Origin: Xenopus tropicalis
Taxonomy: Eukaryota; Chordata; Amphibia; Anura; Pipidae
Assembly: GCF_000004195.4 (NCBI RefSeq)
Contig: NC_030680.2
Span: 421,686 to 485,685, forward strand
Direction: 5' to 3'
Length of the DNA: 64,000 nucleotides
Part shown: positions 11,417 through 23,815 of the stretch, one piece after another
Layout: each line of letters opens with the position of its first letter
Numbering within the stretch: position 1 is the stretch's first letter
Made by a program: the position numbers and the translations under genes
The notes under the pieces: model-generated
Told to the model about the DNA's origin: nothing
The model's input: the letters and a program-made list of their open reading frames with translations, nothing else
Database searches by the model: none

Positions 11417-12655
11417 AACAAACAGGTGCCCCTACTGGTTATATGGATGGGCAGGTAGGTACATATTCCTTGGGTAGAACTGGTGCCCCTACTGGTTATA
11501 TGGATGGGCAGGTAGGTACATATTCCTTGGGTAGAACTGGTGCCCCTACTGGTTATATGGATGGGCAGGTAGGTACATATTCCTTGGGTAGAACTGGTGC
11601 CCCTACTGGTTATATGGATGGGCAGGTAGGTACATATTCCTTGGGTAGAACTGGTGCCCCTACTGGTTATATGGATGGGCAGGTAGGTACATATTCCTTG
11701 GGTAGAACTGGTGCCCCTACTGGTTTATTGGATGGGCAGGTAGGTACATATTCCTTGGGTAGAACTGGTGCCCCTACTGGTTATATGGATGGGCAGGTAG
11801 TACATATTCCTTGGGTAGAACTGGTGCCCCTACTGGTTATATGGATGGGCAGGTAGGTACATATTCCTTGGGTAGAACTGGTGCCCTACTGGTTATATGG
11901 ATGGGCAGGTAGGTACATATTCCTTGGGTAGAACTGGTGCCCCTACTGGTTATATGGATGGGCAGGTAGGTACATATTCCTTGGGTAGAACTGGTGCCCC
12001 TACTGGTTATATGGATGGGCAGGTAGGTACATATTCCTTGGGTAGAACTGGTGCCCCTACTGGTTATATGGATGGGCAGGTAGGTACATATTCCTTGGTA
12101 GAACTGGTGCCCCTACTGGTTATATGGATGGGCAGGTAGGTACATATTCCTTGGGTAGAACTGGTGCCCTACTGGTTATATGGAGGGCAGGTAGGTCATA
12201 TTCCTTGGGTAGAACTGGTGCCCCTACTGGTTATATGGATGGGCAGGTAGGTACATATTCCTTGGGTAGAACAGGTGCCTTACTGGTTATATGAATGGGC
12301 AGGTAGGTACATATTCCTTGGGTAGAACAGGTGCCCTTACTGGTTATATGAATGGGCAGGTAGGTACATATCCCTTGGGTAGAACAGGTGCCTTACTGGT
12401 TATATGAATGGGCAGGTAGGTACATATTCCTTGGGTAGAACAGGTGCCCCTACTGGTTATATGGATGGGCAGGTAGGTACATATTCCTTGGGTAGAACAG
12501 GTGCCCCTACTGGTTATATGGATGGGCAGAACAGGTGCCCATATAACCAGTGCTTACTGGTTATATGGATGGGCAGGTAGGTACATATCCCTTGGGTAGA
12601 ACAGGTGCCCCTACTGGTTATATGGATGGGCAGGTAGGTACATATCCCTTGGGGG
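11417..12655. repeat. 57-bp minisatellite, about 22 units
   Basis: Unit contains CTGGTGCCCCTACTGG, TATATGGATGGGCAGGTAGG and TACATATTCCTTGGGTAGAA. Because 57 is a multiple of three, one frame reads a repeated 19-residue GAPTGYMDGQVGTYSLGRT; no start context, splice site or homology supports translation. A short inverted piece sits at about 12537-12568. Confidence 0.95.
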
Positions 12656-13135
12656 CAATTAAAGAAGCATGGGGGGGGGTCTGGCTGTGTCCCTCTGTGC
12701 CCACTACAAGTTCAGATGCCCCAGATGCCCCGCAAACAACAGCTGGGGGGGTCCCTAATGTGCTGCACTCAGTTGGCCACAGGAAACAGGAAGTGGCTAA
12801 AGAGACAAAGCCTGGGGGGCAAGTCAGGGCAGGGGGGGGGGAGTAAGGGGCCCCCTCACCCACACATTATGGGGGCACAGGGCAGTACAGACACACAATT
12901 CACATCCATTGCTGGGAGTTAAAGAGTTAAACACAAGCGGATTCCATTCTGCTCAGTGATACAAAGTAACAGTGAATGGAGGGGGCGGGGCCTGGCTTCC
13001 ACCCTCCCCCCAGGGGCGGGGCTAATCTCAGCACAAACACATGTCTGACATCAGGTCACATGGCCGATTGTTATTCTGAATCAGCTGGGGATTAACCCTC
13101 GCTGTGCTGCCCCTGCCGTCTGTGTGTCTCCCTAG
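12656..13135. other. Single-copy tmem86a intron 1 sequence
   Basis: No exon, RNA gene or transposon that I can support; contains one GGGGCGGGGCC motif and the ordinary CpG-poor composition of an intron. Confidence 0.6.
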
Positions 13136-14115
13136 GAACACCTTATTACCCCAGGGCAATAGTACCAGCTCTCTCCCAAACTAACTACCCCATGGGCAAT
13201 AGTACCACTCCTACCCCAAACTAACTACCCCATGGGCAATAGTACCACTCCTGCCCCAAAGCAACTACCCCATGGGCAATAGTACCACTCCTGCCCCAAA
13301 CTAACTACCCCATGGGCAATAGTACCACTCCTGCCCCAAACTAACTACCCCATGGGCAATAGTACCACTCCTGCCCCAAAGCAACATACCCCATGGCAAA
13401 GTACCACTCCGCCAAACTAACTACCCCATGGGGCAATAGTACCACTCCTGCCCCAAAACTAACTACCCCATGGGGCAATAGACCACTCCTGCCCAAACTA
13501 CTACCCCATGGGCAATGTACCCCAACTCCATGCCCCCAAGCAAACTACCCCATGGGCAATAGTACCACTCCTGCCCCAAACTAACTACCCCATGGGCAAT
13601 AGTACCACTCCTGCCCCAAAGCAACTACCCCATGGGCAATAGTACCACTCCTGCCCAAAACTAACTACCCCATGGGCAATAGTACCACTCCTGCCCCAAA
13701 GCAACTACCCCATGGGCAATAGTACCACCCCTTCCCCAAACTAACTACCCCATGGGCAATAGTACCACTCCTGCCCCAAAGCAACTACCCCATGGGCAAT
13801 AGTACCACTCCTGCCCCAAACTAACTACCCCATGGGCAATAGTACCACTCCTGCCCCAAACTAACTACCCCATGGGCAATAGTACCACTCCTGCCCCAAA
13901 GCAACTACCCCATGGGCAATAGTACCACTCCTGCCCCAAAGAAACTTCCCCATGGGCAATAGTACCACTCCTGCCCCAAACTAACTACCCCATGGGCAAT
14001 AGTACCACTCCTGCCCCAAAGCAACTACCCCATGGGCAATAGTACCACCCCTGCCCCAAAGCAACTACCCCATGGGCAATAGTACCACTCCTGCCCCAAA
14101 ACAACTACCCCAGGG
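13136..14115. repeat. 40-bp minisatellite, about 24 units
   Basis: Unit CTAACTACCCCATGGGCAAT plus AGTACCACTCCTGCCCCAAA. It ends about 45 bp from the tmem86a exon 1 donor. A noisy patch at 13380-13550 has clustered deletions. Confidence 0.95.
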
Positions 14116-14162
14116 CTTCCCCCTATATAACCCCAAGGATAATAATGATCATCTTTACTCAC

Positions 14163-14183
14163 CACAGTAACTGGAGACACCAT
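14163..14183 (-). CDS. tmem86a: tmem86a exon 1, coding part (lysoplasmalogenase, YhhN family)
   Basis: Seven codons, MVSPVTV, followed on the minus strand by the donor GTGAGT. Joined to exon 2 (VKSEGPKLVPFFKAT) this gives MVSPVTVVKSEGPKL, identical to the start of human TMEM86A as I recall it. TMEM86A is a multi-pass ER membrane enzyme that hydrolyses the vinyl-ether bond of lysoplasmalogens. The 40 bases upstream of the ATG are single-copy, then a 22-bp minisatellite begins at about 14222. The ATG context is GGCAGCCATGG. Exon 3, which carries most of the membrane domain, must lie left of the window. The exon is tiny, but the family match makes it secure. Confidence 0.9.
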
Positions 14184-14221
14184 GGCTGCCGGCCCGGAAC
14201 AGAACAAACTGGTACTTTCTA

Positions 14222-15425
14222 CTGATCCCTGGCACCCTCCGCCTGATCCCTGGCACCCCTTTGCCTGATCCCTGGCACCCCTCCGGCTGATCCCTGGCAC
14301 CCCTCCGCCTGATCCCTGGCACCCCTCCGCCTGATCCCTGGCACCCCTCCGCCTGATCCCTGGCACCCCTCTGCCTGATCCCTGGCACCCCTTTGCCTGA
14401 TCCCTGGCACCCCTCCGGCTGATCCCTGGCACCCCTCCGCCTGATCCCTGGCACCCTCCGCCTGATCCCTGGCACCCCTCCGCCTGATCCCTGTCACCCC
14501 ACTACCTGATTCTGGCACCCCTCCGGCTGATCCCTGGCACCCCTCCGCCTGATCCCTGGCACCCCTCCGCCTGATCCCTGGCACCCCACTACCTGATCCT
14601 GGCACCCCTCCGCCTGATCCCTGGCACCCCTCCGCCTGATCCCTGGCACCCCTCCGCCTGATCCCTGGCACCCCTCTGCCTGATCCCTGGCACCCCTCCG
14701 CCTGATCCCTGGCACCCCACTACCTGATCCTGGCACCCCTCTGCCTGATCCCTGCCACCCCACTACCTGATCCCTGGCACCCCACTACCTGATCCCTGGC
14801 ACCCCACTACCTGATCCCTGGCACCCCTCTGCCTGATCCCTGGCACCCCACTACCTGATCCCTGGCACCCCTCTGCCTGATCCCTGCCACCCACTGCCTG
14901 ATCCCTGGCACCCCTCTGCCTGATCCCTGCCACCCCTGCCTGATCCCTGGCACCCCTCTGCCTGATCCCTGGCACCCCACTACCTGATCCCTGGCACCTC
15001 TGCCCCACTGCCTGATCCCTGGCACCCCTCTGCCTGATCCCTGCCCACCCCACTGCCTGATCCCTGGCACCCCTCTGCCTGATCCCTGGCACCCCACTAC
15101 CTGATCCCTGCCACCCCACTGCCTGATCCCTGGCACCCCTCTGCCTGATCCCTGGCACCCCACTACCTGATCCTGGCACCCCTCTGCCTGATCCCTGGCA
15201 CCCCACTACCTGATCCCTGGCACCCCTCTGCCTGATCCCTGCCACCCCACTGCCTGATCCCTGGCACCCCACTACCTGATCCTGGCACCCCACTACCTGA
15301 TCCCTGGCACCCCTCCGCCTGATCCCTGGCACCCCTCCGCCTGATCCCTGGCACCCCACTGCCTGATCCTGGAACCCCACTGCCTGATCCCTGGCACCCC
15401 TTTGCCTGATCCCTGGCACCCACTT
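14222..15425. repeat. 22-bp minisatellite upstream of tmem86a exon 1, about 55 units
   Basis: Unit CCTGATCCCTGGCACCCCTC plus CG/TG, with a CACTAC variant forming alternating higher-order blocks after 14700. It begins only ~39 bp 5' of the tmem86a ATG, so it lies in the 5' UTR, a leader intron or the promoter. Confidence 0.95.
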
Positions 15426-15439
15426 ACTGGTCCCTCGCC

Positions 15440-15775
15440 TCTTTGCTCCCTGCACCCCGCTATCTGGTCCCTGCACCCCTCTCCTCCTCTGTTCCCCGAG
15501 TTTCTCCCAGATCCCCCGCAGCCGCCAGCGATTCCCCCACTCGCTCTGTCTCTGCCGAATGTTATTGTACTGAGCAGAGGGCTGTGACGGAGTGGGTGGG
15601 CGGGGCTTCGGCTCCCTGAGGGGCGGGGCTTGAGCAGCTACAAACTGGGGGGGGGGAATTGGGTTGAACCGTTTCTGCCCGGTTCTTACCTGCCTTGGGG
15701 TTCCAGTCGGGGCGCTCTGTGCAGTCTCCGCATTCTGCCCCATATACCGGGGCAATATGTCGGCTCTTTGTAACT
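15440..15775 (-). promoter_or_regulatory. Candidate tmem86a promoter / non-coding first exon region
   Basis: A small GC- and CpG-rich island between two large minisatellites, upstream of tmem86a exon 1 on the minus strand. It has two GGGCGGGGC/GGGGCGGGGC boxes (about 15600-15630) and a donor-like CAAGGCAG|GTAAGAACC on the minus strand (boundary 15690/15689). This could be a 5' UTR exon spliced over the 22-bp array, but I see no convincing pyrimidine-tract acceptor just upstream of the ATG, so the link is inferred. Confidence 0.35.
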
Positions 15776-18545
15776 AACAGAGGGGGGGCTGCCTGGCCAA
15801 CACAGGGCTCCTGTACCCACAGGGGGGGCTGCCTGGCCAACACAGGGCTCCTGTACCCACAGGGGGGCTGCCTGGCCAACACAGGGCTCCTGTACCCACA
15901 GGGGGGGGGGCTGCCTGGCCAACACAGGGCTCCTGTACCCACAGGGGGGGCTGCCTGGCCAACACAGGGCTCCTGTACCACAGGGGGGGCTGCCTGGCAA
16001 CACAGGGTCCTGTACCCACAGGGGGGGCTGCCTGGCCAACACAGGGCTCCTGTACCACAGGGGGGGCTGCTGGCCAACACAGGGCTCCTGTACCCACAGG
16101 GGGGGCTGCCTGCCAACACAGGGCTCCTGTACTCCACAGGGGGGGGCTGCTTACCAACACAGGGCTCCTGTACTCACAGGGGGGGCTGCCTGGCCAACAC
16201 AGGGCTCCTGTACCCACAGGGGGGGGCTGCTTAGCCAACACAGGGCTCCTGTCCACAGGGGGGCTGCCTGGCCACACAGGGCTCCTGTCCCACAGGGGGC
16301 TGCCTGCCAACACAGGGCTCCTGTACCCACAGGGGGGGCTGCCTGGCCAACACAGGGCTCCTGTACCCACAGGGGGCTGCCTGGCCAACACAGGGCTCCT
16401 GTACCCACGGGGGGGGCTGCCTGGCCACACAGGGCTCCTGTACCCACGGGGGGGGGCTGCCTTGGCCAACACAGGGCTCCTGTACCCACAGGGGGGGGCT
16501 GCTTGGCCAACACAGGGCTCCTGTACCCACAGGGGGCTGCTTGGCCAAACACAGGGCTCCTGTACCCACAGGGGGGGCTGCCTGGCCAACACAGGGCTCC
16601 TGTACCCACGGGGGTGGGGGCTGCTTGGCCAACACAGGGCTCCTGTACCCACAGGGGGTTGGGTCTGCTTGGCCAACACAGGCTCCTGTACCCACAGAGG
16701 GGGGGCTGCTTGGCCAACACAGGGCTCCTGTACCCACAGGGGGGGGCTGCTTAGCCAACACAGGGCTCCTGTACCCACAGGGGGGCTGCCTGGCCAACAC
16801 AGGGCTCCTGTACCCACGGGCCGGGGGGCTGCTTGGCCAACACAGGGCTCCTGTACCCACGGGGGGGGCTGCTTGGCCAACACAGGGCTCCTGTACCCAC
16901 AGGGGGGGGGCTGCTTAGCAAACACAGGGGCTTCCTGTACCCACAGGGGGGGGGCTGCTTAGCCACACAGGGGCCTCCTGTACCCACAGGGGGGCTGCTT
17001 GGCCAACACAGGGCTCCTGTACCCACAGGGGGGGCTGCCTGGCCAACACAGGGCTCCTGTACCCACAGGGGGGGCTGCCTGGCCAACACAGGGCTCCTGT
17101 ACCCACAGGGGGGGCTGCCTGGCCAACACAGGCTCCTGTACCCACAGGGGGAGGCTGCTTAGCCAACACAGGGCTCCTGTACCCACAGGGGGGGCTGCTT
17201 GGCCAACACAGGGCTCCTGTACCCACAGGGGGGGCTGCTTGGCCAACACAGGGCTCCTGTACCCACAGGGGGGGCTGCTTGGCCAACACAGGGCTCCTGT
17301 ACCCACAGGGGGGCTGCTTGGCCAACACAGGGCTCCTGTACCCACAGGGGGGGGCTGCTTAGCCAACACAGGGCTCCTGTACCCACAGGGGGGGGGCTGC
17401 CTGGCCAACACAGGGCTCCTGTACCCACAGGGGGGGCTGCCTGGCCAACACAGGGCTCCTGTACCCACAGGGGGGGGGCTGCTTTGGCCAACACAGGGCT
17501 CCTGTTACCACAGGGGGGGGGGGCTTGCTTGGCCAACACAGGGCTCCTGTACCCACAGGGGGGGGGCTGCTTGGCCAACACAGGGCTCCTGTACACGCAC
17601 AGGGGGGGGGGGCTGCTTAGCCAACACAGGGCTCCTGTACCCACAGGGGGGGGGGCTGCTTAGCCAACACAGGGCTCCTGTACCCACAGGGGGGGGGGCT
17701 GCTTAGCCAACACAGGGCTCCTGTACCCCACAGGGGGGGGGGCTGCTTAGCCAACACAGGGGCTCCTGTACCCACAGGGGGGGGGCTGCTTGGCCAACAC
17801 AGGGCTCCTGTACCCACAGGGGGGGGCTGCTTGGCCAACACAGGACTCCTGTACCCACAGGGGGGGGCTGCTTAGCCAACACAGGGCTCCTGTACCCACA
17901 GGGGGGGCTGCTTGGCCAACACAGGGCTCCTGTACCCACAGGGGGGGCTGCTTGGCCAACACAGGGCTCCTGTACCCACAGGGGGGGGCTGCTTGGCCAA
18001 CACAGGGCTCCTGTACCCACAGGGGGGGGCTGCCTGGCCAACACAGGGCTGCCTAGTACCCACAGGGGGGGCTGCCTGGCCCAACACAGGGCTCCTGTAC
18101 CCACAGGGGGGGGGGGGGCTGCTTGGCCAACACAGGGCTCCTGTACCCACAGGGGGGCTGCCTGGCCAACAACAGGGCTCCTGTACCCACAGGGGGGGCT
18201 GCCTGGCCAAACGCAGGACTCCTGTACCCACAGGGGGGGCTGCCTGGCCAACACAGGGCTCCTGTACCCACAGGGGGGGGGCTGCCTGGCCAACACAGGG
18301 CTCCTGTACCCACAGGGGGGGGCTGCCTGGCCAAACACAGGGCTCCTGTACCCACAGGGGGGGCTGCTTGGCCAACACAGGCTCCTGTACCCACAGGGGG
18401 GGCTGCCTGGCCAACACAGGGCTCCTGTACCCACAGGGGGGGGCTGCCTGGCCAACACAGGGCTCCTGTACCCACAGGGGGGGCTGCCTGGCCAACACAG
18501 GGCTCCTGTACCCACAGGGGGGGCTGCTTGGCCAACACAGGGCTA
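15776..18545. repeat. 40-42 bp G-rich minisatellite, about 66 units
   Basis: Unit CTGCCTGGCCAACACAGGGC plus TCCTGTACCCACAGGGGGGG, with the G-run varying from 4 to 11. The plus strand carries one long G-run per unit, so intermolecular or inter-unit quadruplexes are possible. It spawns many meaningless open frames. Confidence 0.95.
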
Positions 18546-18689
18546 TGGTCTCCCCAGGGGCAGTAGGTACAGCTGTGCCCCATTGATGAGAGGAGGCAGG
18601 GTGGGCACCCGGGCACCCAGCAATAGTGACAATATGGCCTCTCAGTTCAACCCATCATGCACCTGCAGGTGTGTTAGTGAATGAGCCCT

Positions 18690-21600
18690 ATGGGGGGGGG
18701 GCAGTAGGTAGGTAGGGGCACTGACTGTGGGGGATGGGGTAACAGACACGTGGGTGGTGCCTATGGGGGGGCAGTAGGTAGGTAGGGGCAGTGACTGACC
18801 CCGGTGTGGGTGATGGGGAAACAAATGGGTGGCACATTATGGGGGGCATAGGTAGGTTAGGGCACTGACTGTGGGGATGGGTAACCAGACACGGGTGGCG
18901 CCTATGGGGAGCAGTAGGTGGTTAGGGGCACTGGACTGTGGGGGATGGGTAACAGACCAGTGGGTGGCGCCTATGGGGGCAGTAGGTAGGTAGGGCACTG
19001 ACTGTGGGGATGGGGTAACACGTGGTGGTGCCTATGGGGGAGTAGGTAGGTAGGGGCACTGACTGTGGGGGATGGGGAAACACGTGGGTGGTGCCGGGGG
19101 CAGTAGGTAGGTAGGGCAGCTTGGGGGATTGGGGAAACACGGGGTGGGGGCCTATGCAGGGGGGCAGTAGTAGGTAGGGCACTTGCTGTGGGGGATGGGT
19201 TAACAGACATGTGGGTGGCACTTATGGGGGGCAGTAGGTAGGTAGGGGCACTGACTGTGGGGGATGGGGGAAAACAGACCGGGGTGGCGCCTATGGGGGA
19301 CAGAGTAGGTAGTAGGGCACTGACTGTGGGGAGGGTAAACAGACACGTGGGTGCGCCTATGGGGAGCAGTAGGTAGGTAGGGGCACTGACTGTGGGGGAT
19401 GGGGTAACACGTGGGTGGCGCCTATGGGGGCAGTAGGTAGGTAGGGGCACTGACTGTGGGGGATGGGGAAACACGTGGGTGGTGCCTATGGGGGGGCAGT
19501 AGGTAGGTAGGGCACTGACTGTGGGGGATGGGGAAACACGTGGTGGTGCCTATCGGGGGGGCAGTAGGTAGGTAGGGGGCACTGTGTGGGGATGGGGAAA
19601 CACGTGGGTGGTGCCTATGGGGGGCAGTAGGTAGGTAGGGGCACTGACGTGTGGGGGAATGGGGAACACGGGGGTGGTGCCTATGGTGGGGGCAGTAGGT
19701 AGGTAGGGGGCACTTGACTGTGGGGGATGGGGTAACACGTGGGTGGCCCGCCTATGGGGGGCAGTAGGTAGGGGCACTGACTGTGGGGGATGGGGTAACA
19801 GACACGGGGTGGCGCCTATGGGGAGCAGTAGGTAGGTAGGGGCACTGACTGTGGGGGATGGGTAACACGTGGGTGGCGCCTATGGGGGCACGTAGGTAGG
19901 GGCACTGACTGTGGGGGATGGGGTAAAAGACACGTGGGTGGCGCCTATGGGGGAGCAGGTAGGTAGGTGGGGCCTGACTGTGGGAGGATGGGGTAACACG
20001 TGGGTGGCGCCTAGGGGGGGCAGTAGGTAGGGGCACTGACTGTGGGGATTGGGGGTAACAGACACCGTGCGGGTGGCGCCTATGGGGAGCAGTAGGTAGG
20101 TAGGGGCACTGACTGTGGGATGGTAACACGGGTGGCACCTATGGGGGGGCAGTAGGTAGGTAGGGGCACTGACTGTGGGGATGGAGGGTAACACGTGGGT
20201 GGCGCCTATGGGGGGCGTAGGTAGTAGGGCACTGACTGTGGGGGATGGGGTAACACGTGGGTGGCGCCTAGGGGGGGCAGTAGGTAGGTAGGGGCACTGA
20301 CTGTGGGGGATGGGGTGGTAACAGACGTTGGGGCGCCTATGGGGGGGCAGTAGGTAGGTAGGGGCACTGACTGTGGGGGAGGGGGTAACAGACACGTGGG
20401 TGGCGCCTATGGGGAGCAGTAGGTAGGTAGGGGCACTGACTGTGGGGGATGGGGGTAACAGACACGTGGGTGGCGCCTATGGGGAGCAGTGGTAGGTAGG
20501 GCACTGACTGTGGGGATGGGTAACACGTGGGTGGCGCCTTATGGGGGCAGTAGGTAGGTAGGGCACTGACTGTGGGGATGGGAAACACGTGGGTGGTGCC
20601 TATGGGGGGCAGTAGGTAGGTAGGGGCACTGACTGTGGGGGATGGGAAACACGTGGGTGGTGCCTATGGGGGGGCAGTAGGTAGGTAGGGGCACTGACTG
20701 TGGGGGAGGGGGAAACACGTGGGTGGTGCCTATGGGGGGCAGTAGGTAGGTAGGGGCACTGACTGTGGGGATGGGAAACACACGTGGGTGGTGCCTATGG
20801 GGGGCAGTAGGTAGGTAGGGCACTGACTGTGGGGATGGGTAACGAACGTGGGTGGCGCCTATGGGGGGCAGTAGTAGGGGCACTGACTGTGGGGATGGGT
20901 TAACAGACACGTGGTGGCGCCTATTGGGGGAGCAGTAGGGTGGTAGGGGCACTGACTGTGGGGGATGGGTAACACGTGGTGCGGCCTATGGGGGCAGTAG
21001 GTAGGGGCACTGACTGTGGGGGATGGGTTAACAGACACGTGGACGGTGGGCCTATGGGGGGGCAGTAGGTAGGTAGGGGCACTTGACTGTGGGGGATGGG
21101 GTAACAGACACGTGGGTGGCGCCTATTGGAGGGAGCAGTAGGAGGTAGGGGCACTGACTGTGGGGGATGGATTAACACGTGGGTGGCACCTGATGGGGGC
21201 AGTAGGTAGGTAGGGGCACTGACTGTGGGGGATTGGGGTAACACGTGGGTGGCGCCTATGGGGGGCAGTAGGTAGGTAGGGCACTGACTGTGGGATGGGT
21301 AACACGTGGGTGGCGCCTATGGGGGGGCAGTAGGTAGGTAGGGGCACTGACTGTGGGGGATGGGGTAACAGACACGTGGGTGGCGCCTATGGGGGGCAAG
21401 TAGGTAGGTAGGGGCACTGACTGTGGGGGATGGGGTAACAGACACGTGGTGGCGCCTATGGGGGGCAGTAGGTAGGTAGGGGGGCACTGACTGTGGGGAT
21501 GGGGTAACAGACACGTGGGGTGGCGCTATGGGGGAGCAGTAGGTTAGGTAGGGGCACTGACTGTGGGGATGGGGTAACACGTGGGTGGCGCCTATGGGGG

Positions 21601-23055
21601 GCAGTAGGTAGGTAGGGGCACTGACTGTGAGGGATGGGGGTAACACGTGGGGTGGCGCCTATGGGGGGGCAGTAGGTAGGTAGGGCACTGACTGTGGGGG
21701 ATGGGGTAACACGTGGGTGGCGCCTATGGGGGGGCAGTAGGTAGGTAGGGGCACTGACTGTGAGGGATGGGGTAACACGTGGTTGGCGCCTATGGGGGGC
21801 AGTAGGTAGGTAGGGGCACTGACTGTGAGGGATGGGGTAACACGTGGGTGGCGCCTATGGGGGGGCAGTAGGTAGGGGCACTGACTGTGGGGGATGGGGT
21901 AACAGACACGTGGGTGGCGCCTATGGGGGAGCAGTAGGTAGGTAGGGGCACTGACTGTGGGGGATGGGGTAACACGTGGGTGGCGCCTATGGGGGGGCAG
22001 TAGTGGGGGCACTGAACTGGTGGGGGGATGGGTAACAGACACGTGGGTGGCGCCTATGGGGAGCAGTAGGTAGGTAGGGGCACTTGACTGTGGGGGATGG
22101 GGGTAAACACGTGGGTGGCGCCTATGGGGGGCAGTAGGTAGGGCACTGACTGTGGGGGAATGGGGGGGTAACAGGACACGTGGGTGGCGCCTATGGGGGA
22201 GCAGTAGGTAGGTAGGGGCACTGACTGTGGGGGATGGGGTAACACGTGGGTGGCACCTATGGGGGGCAGTAGGTAGGGGGCCACTGACTGTGGGGGATGG
22301 GGTAACACGTGGGTGGCGCCTATGGGGGAGCAGTAGGTAGGTAGGGGCACTGACTGTGGGGGATGGGTAACACGTGGGTGGCGCCTATGGGGGGCAGTAG
22401 GTAGGTAGGGGCACTGACTGTGGGGGATGGGGGTAAACACGTGGGTGGCGCCTATGGGGGGCAGTAGGTAGGTAGGGGCACTGACTGTGGGGGATGGGGT
22501 AACAGACACGTGGGTGGCGCCTATGGGGGGGCAGTAGGTAGGTAGGGGCACTGACTGTGGGGGATGGGGTAAACACGTGGGTGGCGCCTATGGGGGGGCA
22601 GTAGGTAGGTAGGGGCACTGACTGTGGGGGATGGGGGGGTAACACGTGGGTGGCGCCTATGGGGGCAGTAGGTAGGTAGGGGCACTGACTGTGGGGGATG
22701 GGGTAACACGTGGGTGGCGCCTATGGGGGGCAGTAGGTAGGTAGGGGCACTGACTGTGAGGGATGGGGGTAACACGTGGGTGGCGCCTATGGGGGGCAGT
22801 AGGTAGGTAGGGGCACTGACTGTGAGGGATGGGGTAACACGTGGGTGGCGGCCTATGGGGGGGCAGTAGGTAGGTAGGGGCACTGACTGTGGGGGATGGG
22901 GTAACACGTGGGTGGCGCCTATGGGGGGGCAGTAGGTAGGTAGGGGCACTGACTGTGGGGGATGGGGTAACAGACACGTGGGTGGCGCCTATGGGGGGGC
23001 AGTAGGTAGGTAGGGGCACTGACTGTGGGGGATGGGGTAACACGTGGGTGGCGCC
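18690..23055. repeat. About 56-68 bp minisatellite with one CACGTG per unit, about 68 units
   Basis: Unit contains GGCAGTAGGTAGGTAGGGGC, ACTGACTGTGGGGGATGGGG, TAACACGTGGGTGGCGCC and TATGGG. Two unit types alternate irregularly: with or without an extra CAGACA before CACGTG. The first 3 kb are rich in single-base deletions, the last 1 kb nearly clean. Confidence 0.95.
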
Positions 23056-23280
23056 TACGCAAGCAGTTCCCACATTGTGGTTTATAGTCATGAGCTGCTG
23101 AGTTGGGAGTCCGGATCCCCCTCCCCCAGTCGCTGCTTCAGCACCGAAACCTCATTCACCCCCAGCAACAACCAGAAAGGAACCCGGGGTCATTGTCCTG
23201 CTGAGCCAGCGCCCCACCCACAGCACCCACAGCACCCACAGCACCCACCCACAATATGGCTGTATGCGTGGCAGCATGTA
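23056..23280. other. Single-copy intergenic spacer
   Basis: Short unique stretch including a few CAGCACCCA repeats; no gene seen. Confidence 0.6.
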
Positions 23281-23815
23281 TACCCCTGTGTGTAAGTGTG
23301 TGTGTAAGTGTGTGTGTGTGAGTGTGTAAGTGTGAGTGTGTGTGTGAGTGTGTGTATGTGAGTGTGTGTATGTGAGTGTGTGTGTAAGTGTGTGAGTGTG
23401 TGTGTATGTGAGTGTGTGTGTAAGTGTGAGTGTGTGTGTAAGTGTGTGAGTGTGTGTATGTGAGTGTGTGTGTAAGTGTGAGTGTGTGTATGTGAGTGTG
23501 TGTATGTGAGTGTGTGTGTATGTGAGTGTGTGTGTGTGAGTGTGTGTGTAAGTGTGTGTATGTGAGTGTGTGGGTATGTAAGTGTGAGTGTGTGTGTAAG
23601 TGTGTGAGTGTGTGTAAGTGTGTGTATGTGAGTATGTGTGTAAGTGTGAGTGTGTGTGTAAGTGTGTGTATGTGAGTGTGTGGGTATGTAAGTGTGAGTG
23701 TAAGTGTGTGTATGTGAGTGTGTGTATGTGAGTGTGTGGGTATGTAAGTGTGAGTGTGTGTGTAAGTGTGTGTATGTGAGTGTGTGTATGTGAGTGTGTG
23801 TGAGTGTGTGTGTGG
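23281..23815. repeat. (GT)n-derived tract with GTAAGTGTGAGTGTGTAT interruptions
   Basis: Alternating purine-pyrimidine DNA of about 530 bp with regular TAAGTGTG, GAGTGTG and GTATGTGAG interruptions; potential Z-DNA. Confidence 0.95.

Noticed and set aside
11395..12139. Repeat protein GAPTGYMDGQVGTYSLGRT
   Set aside because: 57-bp unit gives a 19-residue period by arithmetic. Indels break the frame several times and nothing indicates translation.
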